Assembly (NCBI GenBank): GCA_030427925.1
Contig: JAUICJ010000011.1
Coordinates: 24,261 to 88,260 of the forward strand
Length of the DNA stretch: 64,000 nt
Direction: 5' to 3'
DNA from: Bacteroidia bacterium
GTDB lineage: Bacteria > Bacteroidota > Bacteroidia > Flavobacteriales_D > Sanyastnellaceae
The notes beneath the pieces are model-generated. The model ran no database searches. It was not told where the DNA came from and saw only the letters and a program-made list of their open reading frames with translations. This document shows, in pieces, positions 1 to 10,083 of this stretch. Every line of letters begins with the position of its first letter. Position 1 is the first letter of the stretch. The translations under genes were made by a program, and so were the position numbers.

Positions 1-15
1 TCACATATTCGGGCG

Positions 16-23
16 CAAAAGTA
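16..23 (-). promoter_or_regulatory. -7 promoter box firing leftward out of the window
   Basis: The minus strand reads TACTTTTG, a perfect match to the Bacteroidota -7 consensus TAnnTTTG. It points to the left edge, so a minus-strand gene probably starts just outside the window. Only the box itself is visible. Confidence 0.5.
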
Positions 24-98
24 ATGCAGTGTGCCTCAGTTCTGCGGAAAGCTGTCATAGCAATGTCTGATGACTTTCTAATTTAGAATGACTCTAAT

Positions 99-106
99 TA
101 AGTTCG
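99..106 (+). promoter_or_regulatory. -7 promoter box of the SPOR-domain gene
   Basis: TAAGTTCG fits the TAnnTTTG/TAnnTTCG pattern repeated before many genes in this window. It lies about 85 nt before the preferred ATG of the SPOR-domain protein, which would give a leader of roughly 80 nt. Confidence 0.4.
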
Positions 107-191
107 GGCGGTTGATTTTTTGCAGGAATTGTGGGGGGCAATGCACTTTGAGCCACACCCCGATCTTCGTTTCGAACGTTACCTTCGCAGC

Positions 192-824
192 ATGCAACGC
201 GTTCGTTCAATCGCTTGGCTAGGAGCCTCGTTCCTGCTCGCATCCCCGTGTGCCCTTGCTCAATCCGATTCCCTGGAAACGGGTGAAGCGAGCTGGTGGA
301 AGTCGCTTTTCAGGCCCAAAACCGTCGAAATCGTCGAAGCCGAATCGCCCGTTTTGGACACCGAATCCGCCCCCAACGACCGCTCTGCTAACGCCCCACT
401 GGACACGGTAGCTGCGGTGCAACCGCCCTTGTTCGATTCGGTTTCCGCAGCGCCGGAGGTGGCCACGTGGCGCATGGAGTCCGATGGGCGCTTGCTCGCG
501 CTCGACAGCGCGTGGAAGGCGAACCCGCCCGCCATGAAAGGCTACCGCATTCAATTGATGACGGGAAGCCTTCAGGAATGCCGGCGGGAGCGTTCCACCT
601 TGCGCAGCACCACCGACTGGAGCATTTATTTGGTACCACTCTCGATGAACTACCAGCTCATGCTGGGCGACTTTCGCGATCCATGGAGTGCCGAACGCGA
701 ACGGGAGCGTTGGCTCGAAACCCATCCGCAATCGCTCGTTGTTCCGGGTCCCATCGCCCTGCCGCCTCTGAATTGGGCCGAAAACAACATCGCCGAGCCC
801 CGTGAAGGACTCGGCGATGAATGA
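192..824 (+). CDS. Secreted SPOR-domain protein
   Basis: A 210-residue protein. The ATG at 192 is preferred over upstream TTG/ATG codons (120, 141) because it starts directly with a signal peptide: basic MQRVR, hydrophobic AWLGASFLLAS, and cleavage after ALAQ. A linker of about 90 residues rich in Ser, Pro and Asp follows. The C-terminal part resembles a SPOR fold, with a YRIQL strand start near the middle and a later LGDFRDPWSAERER segment. SPOR domains bind denuded peptidoglycan at septa, so a periplasmic cell-wall role is inferred. The gene converges on infB, and its last codons form a hairpin. The SPOR assignment rests on pattern only. Confidence 0.7.
   Translation: MQRVRSIAWLGASFLLASPCALAQSDSLETGEASWWKSLFRPKTVEIVEAESPVLDTESAPNDRSANAPLDTVAAVQPPLFDSVSAAPEVATWRMESDGRLLALDSAWKANPPAMKGYRIQLMTGSLQECRRERSTLRSTTDWSIYLVPLSMNYQLMLGDFRDPWSAERERERWLETHPQSLVVPGPIALPPLNWAENNIAEPREGLGDE
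788..819. terminator. Hairpin at the end of the SPOR gene, between convergent genes
   Basis: CATCGCCGAG (788-797) pairs perfectly with CTCGGCGATG (810-819) around a 12-nt loop, forming a 10-bp stem inside the last codons of the SPOR gene and 26 bp from the infB stop. There is no clear T-run on either strand, so a bidirectional terminator role is plausible but unproven. Confidence 0.4.
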
Positions 825-844
825 GTTCAACGCGGGGGACCGAA

Positions 845-3748
845 TCAGTCCTCGAGCGTTTGCTTGACTTCAATTTCTTCGTACGCTTCGATCACGTCGC
901 CGACCTTGATGTCGTTGAAGCGATCCACGTTCAGGCCGCATTCGAAGCCATTCTTGACCTCCTTGACGTCGTCCTTGAAGCGCTTCAGTGAGCCGAGCGT
1001 TCCGGTGTACACCACCACGCCATCGCGGATGACGCGGATCTTGGAGGAACGCTTGATGAGGCCGTCGGTGACGAAGCAACCCGCAATGGTTCCCACTTTC
1101 GAAATCTTGAAGGTCTCGCGAATTTCTGCAGAACCCACGATGGTCTCTTCGATCTTCGCGGAGAGCAAGCCCTCCATGGCTTCCTTCATTTCTTCGATGG
1201 CCTTGTAGATGACCGAGTAGAGCTTGATTTGGACTTCTTCGCGCTCGGCCAACTTCCGGGCAGCCCCCGAAGGACGCACCTGGAAACCAATGATGATGGC
1301 GCTTGACGCAGAGGCGAGCAACACGTCCGACTCGGAAATCTGACCGACCGCCTTGTGGATGATGTTCACCTGAACCTTCTCGGTGCTCTGCTTCTGCAAC
1401 GAGTCGCTCAACGCTTCGATGGAGCCGTCCACGTCGCCTTTCACGATCAAGTTCAATTCCTTGAACTCGCCCACGGCAATCCGACGACCCAATTCTTCCA
1501 ACGTAACGGTCTGTTGCGCACGGACGCCCTGCTCGCGCTGCAATTGCTGGCGCTTCGTCGCGATGGCCCGGGCTTCCTTTTCGTCTTCGAACACGTGGAA
1601 CTTGTCACCGGCGTTCGGAGCGCCGTCAAAGCCAAGGACCGAAACGGGAACCGAAGGACCCGCCTCTTCGATGCGCTGACCGCGCTCGTTGAACATGGCC
1701 TTGATTTTGCCCGAGAATTGACCCGCCAAAATCGCATCGCCCACGCGCATCGTTCCGCCCTCCACCAAGAGGTTCGTGACGTAACCGCGCCCTTTATCGA
1801 GCGAACTTTCAATGACCGTTCCCAGTGCGGCCTTGTTCGGATTCGCTTTCAAATCCAGCAACTCCGCTTCGAGCAGCACCTTTTCGAGGAGCTCGTCGAT
1901 GTTCAGGCCTTGCTTGGCCGAAATCTCCTGGCACTGGTATTTGCCGCCCCAATCTTCCACTAAGATGTTCATCTCGGCCAATTCGCCTTTGATTTTCTCG
2001 GGGTTTGCTTCCTCCCGGTCCACCTTGTTGATGGCGAAAATCATCGGAATGCCCGCTGCTTGAGCGTGGTTGATGGCTTCTTTCGTTTGCGGCATAACGG
2101 CGTCATCGGCCGCCACCACGATGATGGCGAGGTCGGTAACCTGCGCACCACGGGCACGCATGGCCGTGAACGCCTCGTGACCCGGGGTATCAAGGAACGT
2201 CATTTTCCCTCCACTCGGCAATTCGACGCTGTACGCACCGATGTGCTGCGTGATGCCGCCGGCCTCGCCGCTGATGACGTTCGCCTTGCGGATGAAGTCC
2301 AACAGCGACGTCTTTCCATGGTCAACGTGACCCATGACCGTCACGATGGGCGCACGCGGCTCGAGATCCTCCGGTGCATCCTCTTCTTCCTCAATGGCCT
2401 CTTGGACGTCCGTCGAGACGAATTCCGCCGTGTAGCCAAATTCTTCGACGATGATGGAGATGGTCTCTTGGTCCAAACGTTGGTTGATGGACACCATCAT
2501 CCCCAGCGCCAAACACGCACTGATGACTTCGTTGACGCTGGCGTTCATCATGGACGCCAGTTCGGCGGCCGTTACGAACTCGGTCAACTGCAGGACCGTG
2601 GCCTGTTGCTGTTGCCGTGCGGCCTCTTGCTCTTGGCGCTCCTGAACGGCGCTCCGCTTCGCACGGCGCAACTTCGAAGACTTGGACTTCGAGCCGCCGC
2701 TGAGGCGTGCCAGTGTTTCCTTGATTTCCTTCTGGATGTCCGCTTGCGTGACTTCCTTCTTGGGCTCGTTCCGACGGCCTCCGCGCTTGTTCGCTGCCGC
2801 TGCAGCGCCGGCACCTGGTGTCGTTTTGGCCGTTTTCGCCACGTCGACTTTGGTGATGCGCTTGCGCTTGCGTTTGTTTTCTTCTGCTGCCGTTCCCCGC
2901 TTCCGCTCGACGGGCAATTCGATCTTGCCGACCACCGTCGGACCGGTGAGTTTCTCTGCCCGTGCGCGCATCACTTCCGGCTTCTTCGGCTCCTCAGGCT
3001 TGACCTCGGGCGCTACCGGCTTTTCTGGAGCGGGCTTTGCTGCGGCCGGTGGAGGCGTTGGAGCCGCCTTCGGCTTGGATGCAGGCTTGGGCTCCTCCTT
3101 CTTCTTCTCTGACTTCGCCGCGGGCTTCTTTTTCCGATCAGCGGGCAATTCGATTTTGCCCACCACCTTCACGCCAGTCTCCGCAGGAGCCGCAACGGGT
3201 TCTTCCTTCTTTGCAGGAGCTTCCGGTTCCGGCGCAGGCGCCGGTGCGGGAACTTCCTCGGCCTTCACTTCAGGAGCTGCCGGCACAACGGGCTCGGCTG
3301 GAGGTTCAGGGGCCTTCGGCTCTTCTGCCTTCACCTCTGGGGCTGGGGCAGGGGCTGGAGGTTCCGGCTCAACCGGAGTCACCACTTCGGGTTCAGGCTG
3401 CGCCTCGATGCGCTCCACCACAGGCTGCTGCTCGCTCTTTTTGAAAATGGAGAGGTCGATCTCTGGTTCCTCCTCCTTGACCTTGGTGGCCTTGCGCTTC
3501 GCGGACTCGAGCGTGATGCTCTCCCGCTCTTGGACGGAACGCGAAGACGCAGTGGCCTTTTGCTTGGCTTCCTTTTGGTCTTGGAAATTGGCCCGCACCA
3601 GCGCATAAGCCTCCGGGTCGATTTTTCCGTTGGGCGAGGAATCGATGGCGATGCCTTTTCCGGTTAGGAATTCGACAAGGGTCGGAATGCCGAGGTTGAA
3701 TTCTCGGGCTACTTTGCTGAGTCGTACGGGTTTGCTTGCGTCTGCCAT
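845..3748 (-). CDS. infB: Translation initiation factor IF-2
   Basis: A 967-residue IF-2, the GTPase that brings fMet-tRNA to the ribosome. The N-terminus holds a small IF2_N helical module ([13 protein letters not shown]), then about 250 residues of Pro/Glu/Ala/Lys-rich low complexity with two copies of a VVGKIELP motif, as is common in Bacteroidota IF-2. A second IF2_N-type segment precedes the G domain. The G domain starts near residue 471 with GHVDHGKT, followed by DTPGHEAF and NKVD. The C-terminal domains II-IV are complete. It is the last gene of rimP-nusA-infB, 63 nt after nusA. The minus strand contains TACCTTTC in that gap, which could be a weak internal promoter. Confidence 0.97.
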   Translation of the reverse strand: MADASKPVRLSKVAREFNLGIPTLVEFLTGKGIAIDSSPNGKIDPEAYALVRANFQDQKEAKQKATASSRSVQERESITLESAKRKATKVKEEEPEIDLSIFKKSEQQPVVERIEAQPEPEVVTPVEPEPPAPAPAPEVKAEEPKAPEPPAEPVVPAAPEVKAEEVPAPAPAPEPEAPAKKEEPVAAPAETGVKVVGKIELPADRKKKPAAKSEKKKEEPKPASKPKAAPTPPPAAAKPAPEKPVAPEVKPEEPKKPEVMRARAEKLTGPTVVGKIELPVERKRGTAAEENKRKRKRITKVDVAKTAKTTPGAGAAAAANKRGGRRNEPKKEVTQADIQKEIKETLARLSGGSKSKSSKLRRAKRSAVQERQEQEAARQQQQATVLQLTEFVTAAELASMMNASVNEVISACLALGMMVSINQRLDQETISIIVEEFGYTAEFVSTDVQEAIEEEEDAPEDLEPRAPIVTVMGHVDHGKTSLLDFIRKANVISGEAGGITQHIGAYSVELPSGGKMTFLDTPGHEAFTAMRARGAQVTDLAIIVVAADDAVMPQTKEAINHAQAAGIPMIFAINKVDREEANPEKIKGELAEMNILVEDWGGKYQCQEISAKQGLNIDELLEKVLLEAELLDLKANPNKAALGTVIESSLDKGRGYVTNLLVEGGTMRVGDAILAGQFSGKIKAMFNERGQRIEEAGPSVPVSVLGFDGAPNAGDKFHVFEDEKEARAIATKRQQLQREQGVRAQQTVTLEELGRRIAVGEFKELNLIVKGDVDGSIEALSDSLQKQSTEKVQVNIIHKAVGQISESDVLLASASSAIIIGFQVRPSGAARKLAEREEVQIKLYSVIYKAIEEMKEAMEGLLSAKIEETIVGSAEIRETFKISKVGTIAGCFVTDGLIKRSSKIRVIRDGVVVYTGTLGSLKRFKDDVKEVKNGFECGLNVDRFNDIKVGDVIEAYEEIEVKQTLED

Positions 3749-3811
3749 TGGCGTTTAGAGCGGGCTCTGGTGTGGGTTAAACGAACACGAAAGGTAACGG
3801 GAGGTGTGGCA

Positions 3812-5047
3812 TCAAGCCAATTCCTCCTTCAATATTTTAAGGACTTCCACGATGGTCTCGACTTCGAGGTCCGTCCTGCGGGCCAAATCTTCCTGTCCAA
3901 TTTCGAGGACAGCACGGGCGGTTTCCAATCCGATTTTCCGGAACTCATCGAGGATCCAGGCATCGATTTCATCCGCAAATTCACGCAAATCCACGTCTTC
4001 GAGGACATCCTCGTCATCGCGGTAAACGTCGATCTCGTAATTGGTCAATTGCCCAGCGAGCTTGATGTTGTTCCCGCCGCGACCGATGGCCAAGCTGACC
4101 TGGTCGGCCTTGAGGAACACCTTCGCGTGGCGGGTCTTTTCATCCAATTCCATGGAGGTGATTTTCGCGGGGCTGAGGGCCCGAGAAACCAGCAACTGTT
4201 CGTTGTCGGTCCAGTTGATCACGTCGATGTTCTCGTTCTTCAGCTCGCGCACGATGCTGTGGATGCGGGAGCCTTTCATGCCCACGCATGCGCCCACGGG
4301 ATCGATGCGGTCGTCGTAGGACTCCACGGCGACTTTCGCGCGCTCGCCCGGGGCGCGGACCACGCGCTTGATGGTGATGAGGCCGTCGAAAATCTCGGGG
4401 ACTTCCTGTTCGAACAGGCGCTCAAGGAACTCCGGAGCGGTGCGCGACAGGATGATGCGCGGGCTGTTGTTCCGCATTTCCACCTCCGCCACCACGGCAC
4501 GCACGGTGTCGCCCTTCTTGAAGAAGTCACCGGGAATTTGGTGTTCGCGGGGCATCACGACCTCGTTGTCTTCGTCGTCGACGAGGAGGATTTCGCGTTT
4601 CCAAATTTGGTACACCTCCGCAGTGACCACCTCGCCCACGCGCTCGCGGTACTTCTCGTACAACGCGTCCTTCTCCAAATCCATCACACGGCCCGCCAAA
4701 TTCTGGCGCAGCGCCAACACGTTCCGGCGGCCAAACTGTTCCAGCTTGATCTCCTCCGAAACCTCCTCACCCACCTCGAAGTCGTCCTCAATCTTCAAGG
4801 CTTCGGACAACGCGATCTGCGAATTCTCATCCTCCACCTCACCGTCGGGAACGATTTCGCGGTTGCGCCAAATCTCCAAGTCCCCCTTATCCGGGTTGAT
4901 GATGATGTCGAAATTCTCGTCGTCACCGTAATTCTTGACGATCATCGCGCGGAAGACGTCTTCCAGAATGCCCATCATGACCTCGCGGTCGATGTTCTTG
5001 AACTCTTTGAATTCCTTGAAGGAATCGATCAAATTGAGTTGCGCCAT
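3812..5047 (-). CDS. nusA: Transcription termination/antitermination factor NusA
   Basis: A 411-residue NusA, which binds RNA polymerase and nascent RNA to control pausing, termination and antitermination. The ATG at 5047 (MAQLNLIDSF) is chosen because family members start here; the frame stays open upstream to 5149 but that sequence is unlike NusA. Visible are the N-terminal polymerase-binding domain with GDLEIWRNREIV, an S1 domain, and the two KH domains (DRIDPVGACVGMKGSRI, then LAIGRGGNNIKLA). The C-terminus ends with an acidic segment and a helix-hairpin-helix-like stretch, with no long repeated acidic domains. The start is 29 nt from the rimP stop, so the two are cotranscribed. Confidence 0.96.
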   Translation of the reverse strand: MAQLNLIDSFKEFKEFKNIDREVMMGILEDVFRAMIVKNYGDDENFDIIINPDKGDLEIWRNREIVPDGEVEDENSQIALSEALKIEDDFEVGEEVSEEIKLEQFGRRNVLALRQNLAGRVMDLEKDALYEKYRERVGEVVTAEVYQIWKREILLVDDEDNEVVMPREHQIPGDFFKKGDTVRAVVAEVEMRNNSPRIILSRTAPEFLERLFEQEVPEIFDGLITIKRVVRAPGERAKVAVESYDDRIDPVGACVGMKGSRIHSIVRELKNENIDVINWTDNEQLLVSRALSPAKITSMELDEKTRHAKVFLKADQVSLAIGRGGNNIKLAGQLTNYEIDVYRDDEDVLEDVDLREFADEIDAWILDEFRKIGLETARAVLEIGQEDLARRTDLEVETIVEVLKILKEELA

Positions 5048-5076
5048 GTCAGCTTGATTTATTGCTACTGTGGGAG

Positions 5077-5544
5077 TTACTTGAATGAAATGACCACTTT
5101 CGTGGAGGCGATTTGTGTGAAAGGCCAAACCACTTCCTCCTCCACCCACTCCTTCGCCTTCCTTCCTTCAATGCGCCGTTTCTCTCGAATTTTCAGCGTG
5201 AGTGCGTCGTCGTCCACTCGGATGAGTTCGCCTTCGACCTTCGGGCCCTCCACCGGCTTCACTTGCACCGATCGCCCGATGTTCTTCACGTACTGGCGGT
5301 GCATTTTCAGCGGCTGGTCCAACCCCGGCGAGCTCACGTCCAAGCTGAAATCCTCCACGTCCCGGTCGAGGGACGACTCGATGTGGCGGTGCAACGCCAT
5401 GCAGTCCTCGATGGACGTGGACACGTCGTGGTCGAGGAGCACCTTGATGTGGTTGCCCTCGCTGACGTGCACGTCGACGATGAACCCGGGGGTTCCTTCG
5501 AGGTGCGATTCGGCGATTTCGCGGATGGTGGATGCGGTGATCAT
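5077..5544 (-). CDS. rimP: Ribosome maturation factor RimP
   Basis: A 155-residue RimP, needed for assembly of the 30S ribosomal subunit. The N-terminal alpha/beta domain contains the typical GTPGFIVDVHVSEGNHIKV strand pair. The family signature VSSPGLDQPLK lies in the middle, followed by the C-terminal Sm-like barrel. Length is normal for the family. It is the first gene of the rimP-nusA-infB operon and is preceded by a -7 box and a terminator-like leader hairpin, which may set the expression of the whole operon. Confidence 0.95.
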   Translation of the reverse strand: MITASTIREIAESHLEGTPGFIVDVHVSEGNHIKVLLDHDVSTSIEDCMALHRHIESSLDRDVEDFSLDVSSPGLDQPLKMHRQYVKNIGRSVQVKPVEGPKVEGELIRVDDDALTLKIREKRRIEGRKAKEWVEEEVVWPFTQIASTKVVISFK

Positions 5545-5592
5545 GTTGTTTCGCGCCGGATTGCGAAGCGGCTGTTTCCCTCGGTAGGGGCC

Positions 5593-5618
5593 AAAAAAAG
5601 AGGGGTTGCGGCCCCTCT
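5593..5618 (-). terminator. Terminator-like hairpin in the rimP-nusA-infB leader (possible attenuator)
   Basis: On the minus strand AGAGGGG (5618-5612) pairs perfectly with CCCCTCT (5605-5599) around the loop CCGCAA, followed by a run of T (5598-5593). It sits between the -7 box at 5648-5655 and the rimP start at 5544. No minus-strand gene ends here: the next one to the right is 5 kb away. The hairpin is therefore inside the operon leader, where it could cause premature termination. Confidence 0.6.
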
Positions 5619-5647
5619 GTGCTTCTCCGTTTCTCTGACGTTCGGGG

Positions 5648-5655
5648 CAAAATTA
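5648..5655 (-). promoter_or_regulatory. -7 promoter box of rimP-nusA-infB
   Basis: The minus strand reads TAATTTTG, a perfect TAnnTTTG match, about 104 nt before the rimP start. Transcription from it would run through the hairpin at 5593-5618. Confidence 0.55.
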
Positions 5656-5714
5656 CGCAAAAGCTCTTCACAACCGGCGGTTTGGCGCGAAAAATTGACC
5701 AACTTCACCGGCAG

Positions 5715-6422
5715 ATGTCGTACGTGATGAACATGATCGCCGAAGGGGAGCACCAACGGCAGGACTTCAAGACCCGAGTGGACGATGCCCGCAAAATTGC
5801 GCGCACGCTCTCTGCGTTCGCCAACACGGACGGGGGGCGCTTGCTCATTGGAGTGAAGGACGACGGCAGCATCGCTGGGGTGAATGCGGAGGAAGAATAC
5901 CACATGCTGAACGAGGCGGCGCAGGCCCACTGCCGGCCCGCGGTGCCGTTTGAGGTGCAGGTTTGGAAGGCCGAATTCCGGACCGTCCTGGAGGTGCAGG
6001 TGCCGCGCAGCGCAGGCCGGCCGCATTTCGCGGAAACGGCACCGGCTTCGGAAGCGGGGCCCGACCGGTGGCAGGCGTTCTTGCGACGGGGCGACGCGAA
6101 TTTGAAGGCGAATCCGGTTTTGGTCAAGGTGTGGCAATACGAAATGCGGGCCGAACGCCCGGAATTCCACTACGACCAGTACATCGGCAAGGTGTTCCGC
6201 GCCTGGCGAGAGGGCAAAACCCTGCACTTCAAGCACGTCATGCGCAAGGGCCGGCTGCACCCGGAAGATGCGGAAGACTTGCTGAGCTTGTTGGTGGTTT
6301 GGGGCATCGTGGAATGGGTGCCTACGCGGCGGGGATTCGTCTACCGGCTCGCGAGCGAGGCGGCCCTGGACCGGCTGGAATCGCAGGGCGCGGATGCCTT
6401 CCGGTGGAACCAAGCGGGTTGA
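5715..6422 (+). CDS. AlbA_2 / Schlafen-type ATP-binding domain protein
   Basis: A 235-residue protein, taking the ATG at 5715 (an ATG at 5727 is also possible). The first half matches the AlbA_2 (Schlafen AlbA, formerly AAA_4) domain: an early E-x-x-xQDFK segment, then ISAFANT-type LSAFANTDGGRLLIGVKDDGSI and a GV turn. The C-terminal half (about 100 residues) has no recognised domain and resembles a winged-helix extension. The domain family binds nucleic acids or nucleotides, and some members are RNases or regulators; the role here is unknown. It stands alone on the plus strand, 63 nt before porZ. Confidence 0.7.
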   Translation: MSYVMNMIAEGEHQRQDFKTRVDDARKIARTLSAFANTDGGRLLIGVKDDGSIAGVNAEEEYHMLNEAAQAHCRPAVPFEVQVWKAEFRTVLEVQVPRSAGRPHFAETAPASEAGPDRWQAFLRRGDANLKANPVLVKVWQYEMRAERPEFHYDQYIGKVFRAWREGKTLHFKHVMRKGRLHPEDAEDLLSLLVVWGIVEWVPTRRGFVYRLASEAALDRLESQGADAFRWNQAG

Positions 6423-6485
6423 GCCGCCGATTTGGGCACAATAACCCGAACTTTGCAGCGTAAGGAGTTGCGTAAACCGAAGGCC

Positions 6486-8891
6486 ATGCCCCTGATCCGT
6501 CCGATTTTCTTGTGGATTGTGCTGATGCAAGCCGCCTCCCTTTCTGGCCAAATCCCCGTAGGCAGCTGGGAAGATCACCTTCCCTACGGCGAGGCCGAGG
6601 AGACCGTCTACTGCGGCCCGGGGGGCGAAGCGGGATTCTGGGCCACCCGAACCGCAAACGCCGTCTTCATCTACCGGCTCGACGACCGAACGCTGACCAC
6701 GTGGTCGACGGTCACGGGCCTTTCCGGCTCCAGCCCCACGGCGCTGGGCTGGGATGCGGAGACGGAGCTCGTGCTCATCGGTTACGCCGATGGCCTCATC
6801 GACTGGGTGGCACCCGACGGTTCAGTGGCGTTCACGCTGACGGACATCCGGGACAGCAACCTGACGGGGAACAAGGCCATCAACGCCTTCAGCGGACCGT
6901 TCGCCGACCGGCGGGTGGTGGCGGCCTGCGGCTTCGGGCTTGTGGCCCTGGAAGCGGACGCGCGCTACGTGGTCGACACGTGGTACCCACAAGGAAGCGG
7001 CAATCCGTGCGATGTGCATGCGTTGGTTCGGCAAGGGGATCGCTGGGTGGCCGCCACCGATGCGGGGATTTTTGAGGCGACGGTGAGCCATCCGTTCCTG
7101 TCTTCGCAGGATGCGTGGACGCGGTGGGCGGATGTGCCGGTGGAGGATGGGGATTACTTGGATTTGGCCTTCACGCCCGATGGCGAACCCATTGTGCATT
7201 GGTACGATGCGGAGAACGAACCCGCGCATCAGGTGTGGGTGCGAACCGGGGGACTTTGGCAACCCTTGCCGGATTACGAAGGCATCACGGTGGCCGGGAT
7301 CGCGACGGGAACCGACGACTCCGGGTGGCGGCTGGCGGTGGCCGATTGGAACGCCATCCGGCAGTACGATGCGGATTTCAATGCCATCAAGTTGGACTTT
7401 TCGGCGGGCGGCGAACCGCTGCGGGTGCGCGACATGGTCTTCCACCCCGCCGTCGATGCGCAAGGGGTGCGCTCCTTTCGGGACCTGTACATCGCCAACG
7501 CCAACGGCGGGTTGCTGCGCATGGATTTGTTCGATGAACCGCGGGATGCCAGCTGGGCTCCCGATGGGCCGCCGGTGGCCACGGTGCGCCACATCGACTG
7601 CTGGAACGACGCCTGTTGGGTCGCTTCCGGGGGGGTGGACGCTTCGTGGACCAACCTGTATTACGAGCACGGCATGTTCGGCCAAGTGAATGGGTCGTGG
7701 TTGCACCTTGACCCCGGCGAAGGGTCCAACGACGTGTTGGGCGTCCGCGATTTCATGGCCGTTTCCATCGACCCGCTCGACCCCACCCACGTCTGTTTCG
7801 GATCGTGGGAGGACGGCGTTTTCGAGCTGCGCGACGGCGCCATCGCCGACCACCACACCCCCGCCAACAGCACCCTCCAAGCCGCCAACTTCGGGGGTTC
7901 GTTGCGCACGGGAGTGGGCGGGTTGGACTTCGATGCCGAGGGGAACTTATGGGTCACCAACGCCTTCGCGGATGACCCGTTGCACGTGTTGACGGCCGAG
8001 GGCGAATGGACGGCGCTCGATGTCGGGAACGCGTTGGGAACCGACGGGTTTCTGGAACAGGTGCTTGCTGCACGGAACGGCTACATTTGGGCGGTGATTC
8101 CGCGCGGTGGGGGCGTCTTGGTGTACGACCCAGCGGGTACGCCGAACGACGTATCGGACGACGACTGGCGGGTGTTGACGAAGGAAAACGCCGCGCTGCC
8201 GTCGGACAACGTGCTGTGCTTGGAGGAAGACCTCGATGGGGAGATTTGGTTGGGAACCGAAGCGGGGCCGGCGGTGATTTACTTGCCTTCGGCGGTGTTC
8301 GAGTCGGGGTTTGATGGGGATTTGGCCAGCCAAATCTTGATTCAACAAGACGGAAACTTCCAATACCTGCTTGAAACCGAATCCGTTACGAGCATTTGCA
8401 TCGACGGCGGCAACCGCAAATGGATCGCCACGCAAACGAGCGGCGCTTACCTCATCGAAGCCGATGGCCTGTCGCAAGTGGCGCATTTCACGACCGAGAA
8501 CAGTCCGCTGCTGAGCGATAACGTCTTCGACATCGCCATCAACCACGGCAACGGCACCGTGTTCTTCGGCACGGAAAAAGGGCTGGTGAGCCGGATGGGG
8601 GATGCGACCAATTTCGTTCCCATCATCGACGAACTCACCGTCTTCCCCAACCCGGTGCGCGCCGATTTCGACGGTCCCATCACGGTGGACGGCTGCGCTT
8701 ACGGCTCAACCGTTCACATCACGGACGCGGGCGGACGGTGGATCGCCACATTGGAATCGCAAGGTGGCCGGGCGGTTTGGGATGGGCTCGATGCCCACGG
8801 CCATCCGGTTCCTTTCGGGGTTTACCTCATCTTTGTGACCGATGCCAAAGGGAAATCCGGCGGCGTCACGAAACTCGCCATCACCCGCTGA
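6486..8891 (+). CDS. porZ: T9SS surface protein PorZ (double beta-propeller)
   Basis: An 801-residue secreted protein with a signal peptide (IRPIFLWIVLMQAASLSGQ). It begins with the PorZ-type segment GSWEDHLPY, followed by repeated propeller blades and a second set of two-component-regulator-propeller-like blades (NVLCLEEDLDGEIWLGTEAG, KWIATQTSGAYLI). It ends in a type IX sorting domain (LTVFPNPVRADF ... GVYLIFVTDAKGKSGG). PorZ is known to act at the cell surface in T9SS cargo processing, together with the PorU sortase. The ATG at 6486 is chosen because the signal peptide starts there. A GAACTTTG box lies at 6448-6455. The stop is 1 nt before the aminotransferase start, so the three genes form an operon. 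Confidence 0.85.
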   Translation: MPLIRPIFLWIVLMQAASLSGQIPVGSWEDHLPYGEAEETVYCGPGGEAGFWATRTANAVFIYRLDDRTLTTWSTVTGLSGSSPTALGWDAETELVLIGYADGLIDWVAPDGSVAFTLTDIRDSNLTGNKAINAFSGPFADRRVVAACGFGLVALEADARYVVDTWYPQGSGNPCDVHALVRQGDRWVAATDAGIFEATVSHPFLSSQDAWTRWADVPVEDGDYLDLAFTPDGEPIVHWYDAENEPAHQVWVRTGGLWQPLPDYEGITVAGIATGTDDSGWRLAVADWNAIRQYDADFNAIKLDFSAGGEPLRVRDMVFHPAVDAQGVRSFRDLYIANANGGLLRMDLFDEPRDASWAPDGPPVATVRHIDCWNDACWVASGGVDASWTNLYYEHGMFGQVNGSWLHLDPGEGSNDVLGVRDFMAVSIDPLDPTHVCFGSWEDGVFELRDGAIADHHTPANSTLQAANFGGSLRTGVGGLDFDAEGNLWVTNAFADDPLHVLTAEGEWTALDVGNALGTDGFLEQVLAARNGYIWAVIPRGGGVLVYDPAGTPNDVSDDDWRVLTKENAALPSDNVLCLEEDLDGEIWLGTEAGPAVIYLPSAVFESGFDGDLASQILIQQDGNFQYLLETESVTSICIDGGNRKWIATQTSGAYLIEADGLSQVAHFTTENSPLLSDNVFDIAINHGNGTVFFGTEKGLVSRMGDATNFVPIIDELTVFPNPVRADFDGPITVDGCAYGSTVHITDAGGRWIATLESQGGRAVWDGLDAHGHPVPFGVYLIFVTDAKGKSGGVTKLAITR

Positions 8892-8892
8892 C

Positions 8893-10083
8893 ATGGATTT
8901 TCCCGGTAGCGCTCCTGCGTCGAAACTGCCCCAAGTGGGCACGACCATTTTCACCGAAATGTCTGCGTTGGCCAGCGAGCACGGCGCCCTGAACGTGGCC
9001 CAGGGGTTCCCGGATCTCGCCCCCCCAGCCGCCTTGCGACAAGCCGTTGCGCACGCCATGGAAAGCGGAGCGAACCAGTACGCTCCCATGGCCGGGAACA
9101 TCCGCCTGCGCGAGTGGATTGCGGCCGATTGCGAGCAGCGGACCGGGACGATCTACCATCCCGCGGATGAAATCACCATCGGGGCGGGGGCGTCGTCGAT
9201 GCTCTTTGCGGCCATCATGGCCCTGGTGAGCGAAGGCGACGAAGTCATCATCATGGAGCCCGCCTACGACCTCTACGCGCCCGTCGTGCGCCTTGCTGGC
9301 GGGACCGTTCGTCGGCTGGAGCGGAATTTGCCGGATTACGATTTGGACTACCAAGGCCTTCGGACCATGCTCAGCCGCCACACGCGGATGGTCGTGGTCA
9401 ACTCGCCGCACAACCCCACCGGGGCGACGTGGGGACGCGAAGACCTCGAGGAACTGCACCGCTGCCTCGACGGCAGCGACGCCATCGTCCTGAGCGACGA
9501 GGTCTATGGCCCCATCGTCCACGACGGGCGGGAGGCGCTGAGCGCGGCTCACCATCCCGCGCTAGCGGCGCGCACGCTCATCGCGGGCTCGTTCGGTAAA
9601 GTCCTGCACGCCACCGGTTGGAAAATCGGATGGCTCGCGGGGCCGGCCGCTTTGATGGCCGAGGTCCGGAAGGTGCACCAGTACGACGTCTTCTCGACGG
9701 GCGCGCCGTTCCAGGCGGGCATCGCCGAGTTCCTTTCGCAGGAGGCAGGCCAAACCCACCTCGCCGAACTCGCCAGCACCTACACCGCGCTGCGCAACCG
9801 CCTGTGCGATGGATTGCAGGACACGGCTTGGTCCTTTGCGCCGGCGGAAGGCGGCTACTTCCAAGTCCTCGACTACGCCGCGTTTCACTCCGGTTCCGAT
9901 CAGGACGTCGTGCGCGACTGGACCCGAGCACCCCAAGGAATCGCCACCATTCCACTCTCGTCCTTTTACGACCCCAGCCACCCGTTGCGCACCGAGTCAA
10001 CGCGCATCCGCGTTTGCTTTGCCAAGCAACCCGACACGCTCGACCTGGCCATCGAACGCCTGCGCCGCCTCGCTGGATCATGA
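8893..10083 (+). CDS. Pyridoxal-phosphate aminotransferase (methionine/glutamine transaminase type)
   Basis: A 396-residue class I/II aminotransferase. The start at 8893 follows the porZ stop by one base. Seen: the N-terminal NVAQGFPDLAPP and ANQYAPMAGNIRLR segments, the NSPHNPTGATW motif, SDEVYGPIVHDG, and the PLP lysine in GSFGKVLHATGWKIGW. This pattern fits the YbdL/KAT III group, which transaminates methionine, glutamine or kynurenine. The downstream omega-amidase overlaps its stop codon by 4 nt. In known biology, glutamine transaminases are paired with omega-amidase, which removes the alpha-ketoglutaramate product during methionine salvage; that role is inferred here from the coupling. 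Confidence 0.88.
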   Translation: MDFPGSAPASKLPQVGTTIFTEMSALASEHGALNVAQGFPDLAPPAALRQAVAHAMESGANQYAPMAGNIRLREWIAADCEQRTGTIYHPADEITIGAGASSMLFAAIMALVSEGDEVIIMEPAYDLYAPVVRLAGGTVRRLERNLPDYDLDYQGLRTMLSRHTRMVVVNSPHNPTGATWGREDLEELHRCLDGSDAIVLSDEVYGPIVHDGREALSAAHHPALAARTLIAGSFGKVLHATGWKIGWLAGPAALMAEVRKVHQYDVFSTGAPFQAGIAEFLSQEAGQTHLAELASTYTALRNRLCDGLQDTAWSFAPAEGGYFQVLDYAAFHSGSDQDVVRDWTRAPQGIATIPLSSFYDPSHPLRTESTRIRVCFAKQPDTLDLAIERLRRLAGS

